Assembly (NCBI GenBank): GCA_020347585.1
Contig: CP070733.1
Coordinates: 362,820-370,941 of the forward strand
Length of the DNA: 8,122 nt
DNA from: Pseudomonadota bacterium
GTDB taxonomy: Bacteria; Pseudomonadota; Gammaproteobacteria; CAMYNG01
Reading direction: 5' to 3'
The notes under the pieces are model-generated. The model did not search any database. It saw only the letters and a program-made list of their open reading frames with translations, and was not told the origin of the DNA. This document shows positions 7,170-8,122 of this stretch, piece by piece. How positions within the stretch are numbered: position 1 is the stretch's first letter; each line of letters begins with the position of its first letter. Made by a program: the position numbers and the translations under genes.

Positions 7170-8122
7170 ATGAGCAAGATGGCAGTTATGATGGCAGAGA
7201 CTATGGAGTGGGTTGATGCGCGCTTCCCCATGACTAAGATGTGGAAGGAGCACCTCTCCGAGTATTATGCGCCGAAGAACTTCAACTTTTGGTATTTCTT
7301 CGGTTCTCTGGCGATGCTGGTGTTGGTCATCCAGATCGTCACCGGTATTTTCCTGACCATGAACTACAAGCCGGACGCCAGCCTGGCGTTTGCCTCGGTC
7401 GAGTACATCATGCGTGATGTCGAGTGGGGCTGGCTGATCCGCTACATGCACTCCACCGGCGCATCGGCGTTTTTTGTCGTGGTCTACCTGCACATGTTCC
7501 GTGGGCTGGTATACGGTTCGTTCAAAAAGCCGCGTGAACTCATCTGGATCTTCGGTGTGCTCATCTACCTGGCGCTGATGGCCGAGGCCTTCATGGGTTA
7601 TCTGCTGCCCTGGGGCCAGATGTCCTTCTGGGGTGCGCAGGTAATCGTCAACCTGTTCAGCGCCATCCCCTGGGTGGGGCCAGAACTGGCGGTATGGCTG
7701 CGCGGTGACTACGTCATCTCCGATGCCACGCTGAACCGTTTCTTCGCTTTCCACGTCATCGCGCTCCCGCTGGTGCTGCTGTTGCTGGTTGCGCTGCACA
7801 TCGTGGCGCTGCACGAGGTGGGTTCCAACAATCCCGACGGCGTCGATATCAAGAAGAAAAAGGATGCCGACGGCAAGCCGCTGGACGGCATCCCGTTCCA
7901 CCCCTATTACTCGGTCAAGGATATCGTGGGCGTGGTGGTGTTCCTGATGTTCTTCTTCGCTGTGCTGTTCTTTGCGCCGGAGATGGGCGGCTGGTTCCTG
8001 GAGGCCAACAACTTCGTCCCGGCCGATCCGCTCAAGACGCCGGAGCACATTGTGCCGCTGTGGTACTTCACGCCGTTCTACGCCATCCTGCGCGCCGTGC
8101 CGGACAAGTTCCTCGGCGTGGT
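7170..8122 (+). CDS. petB: Ubiquinol-cytochrome c reductase cytochrome b subunit, 3'-truncated by the window edge
   Basis: Cytochrome b is the membrane core of the bc1 complex; it holds hemes bL and bH and forms the quinol-oxidising (Qo) and quinone-reducing (Qi) sites. The frame stays open for 317 codons to the window end; beta/gamma homologues run to about 400 residues, so the last transmembrane helices are missing. Heme ligands are His94 and His108 in helix B (RYMHST, VYLHMFRG) and His195 and His210 in helix D (FFAFHVIA, VALHIVALHEVGSNNPDG). The Qo-side segment GYLLPWGQMSFWG lies at 143-155. The helix D-E linker is lysine- and aspartate-rich (about 227-240, KKKKDADGKPLDG). The Qo motif near the end reads PLWY (296-299, bases 8055-8066). 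An alternating pattern of hydrophobic helices A to E is visible at about 41-64, 93-115, 124-147, 191-214 and 250-270. petC should follow. Confidence 0.98.
   Translation, partial: MSKMAVMMAETMEWVDARFPMTKMWKEHLSEYYAPKNFNFWYFFGSLAMLVLVIQIVTGIFLTMNYKPDASLAFASVEYIMRDVEWGWLIRYMHSTGASAFFVVVYLHMFRGLVYGSFKKPRELIWIFGVLIYLALMAEAFMGYLLPWGQMSFWGAQVIVNLFSAIPWVGPELAVWLRGDYVISDATLNRFFAFHVIALPLVLLLLVALHIVALHEVGSNNPDGVDIKKKKDADGKPLDGIPFHPYYSVKDIVGVVVFLMFFFAVLFFAPEMGGWFLEANNFVPADPLKTPEHIVPLWYFTPFYAILRAVPDKFLGV

Noticed and set aside
6426..8048. 540-codon open frame on the minus strand opposite petA and petB
   Set aside because: It is antisense to two certain genes, its product is very rich in His, Arg, Gln and Asp with no recognisable domain, and it arises from GC-rich codon bias on the sense strand.

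Overview
The window is GC-rich, tightly packed chromosomal DNA from what looks like a gammaproteobacterium. The evidence is the gene order murA-hisG-hisD-hisC / algW-degS (convergent) / NIF3 family / petA-petB. A similar murA-hisGDC-algW neighbourhood, with petABC not far away, is known from Pseudomonas and relatives. The short HisG, the single-PDZ DegS/AlgW protease and the beta/gamma-type cytochrome b fit this. I cannot name the genus. A free-living sulfur-oxidiser-type lineage (Chromatiales-like) is possible but is only a guess.

Layout: positions 1-1110 hold the 3' seven-eighths of murA (peptidoglycan precursor synthesis); the start lies outside the window. Then come hisG (1197-1841), hisD (1905-3203) and hisC (3206-4363), all on the plus strand and probably co-transcribed. 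They encode the first step and two late steps of histidine synthesis; the other his genes are not here. hisC ends 7 bp from the end of a convergent minus-strand gene (4371-5534) for a membrane-anchored periplasmic serine protease of the DegS/AlgW type. A 63-bp divergent gap separates that gene from a plus-strand NIF3/YbgI-family metal-binding protein (5598-6362). After a 213-bp spacer with a plausible sigma70 promoter, petA (6576-7169, Rieske protein) and petB (7170 to the window end, cytochrome b) begin the cytochrome bc1 operon. petC (cytochrome c1) is expected just beyond the window.

The genes fall into four functional units: cell-wall precursor synthesis, histidine synthesis, envelope-stress proteolysis, and the quinol:cytochrome c oxidoreductase. 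I see no mobile element, CRISPR array, tRNA, rRNA or toxin-antitoxin pair, and no convincing new system. The most notable details are within known families: a PLWY quinol-oxidation motif in cytochrome b, a Phe in place of the redox-tuning Tyr in the Rieske protein, an uncertain N-terminal extension on HisC, and a hairpin in the hisG-hisD gap.
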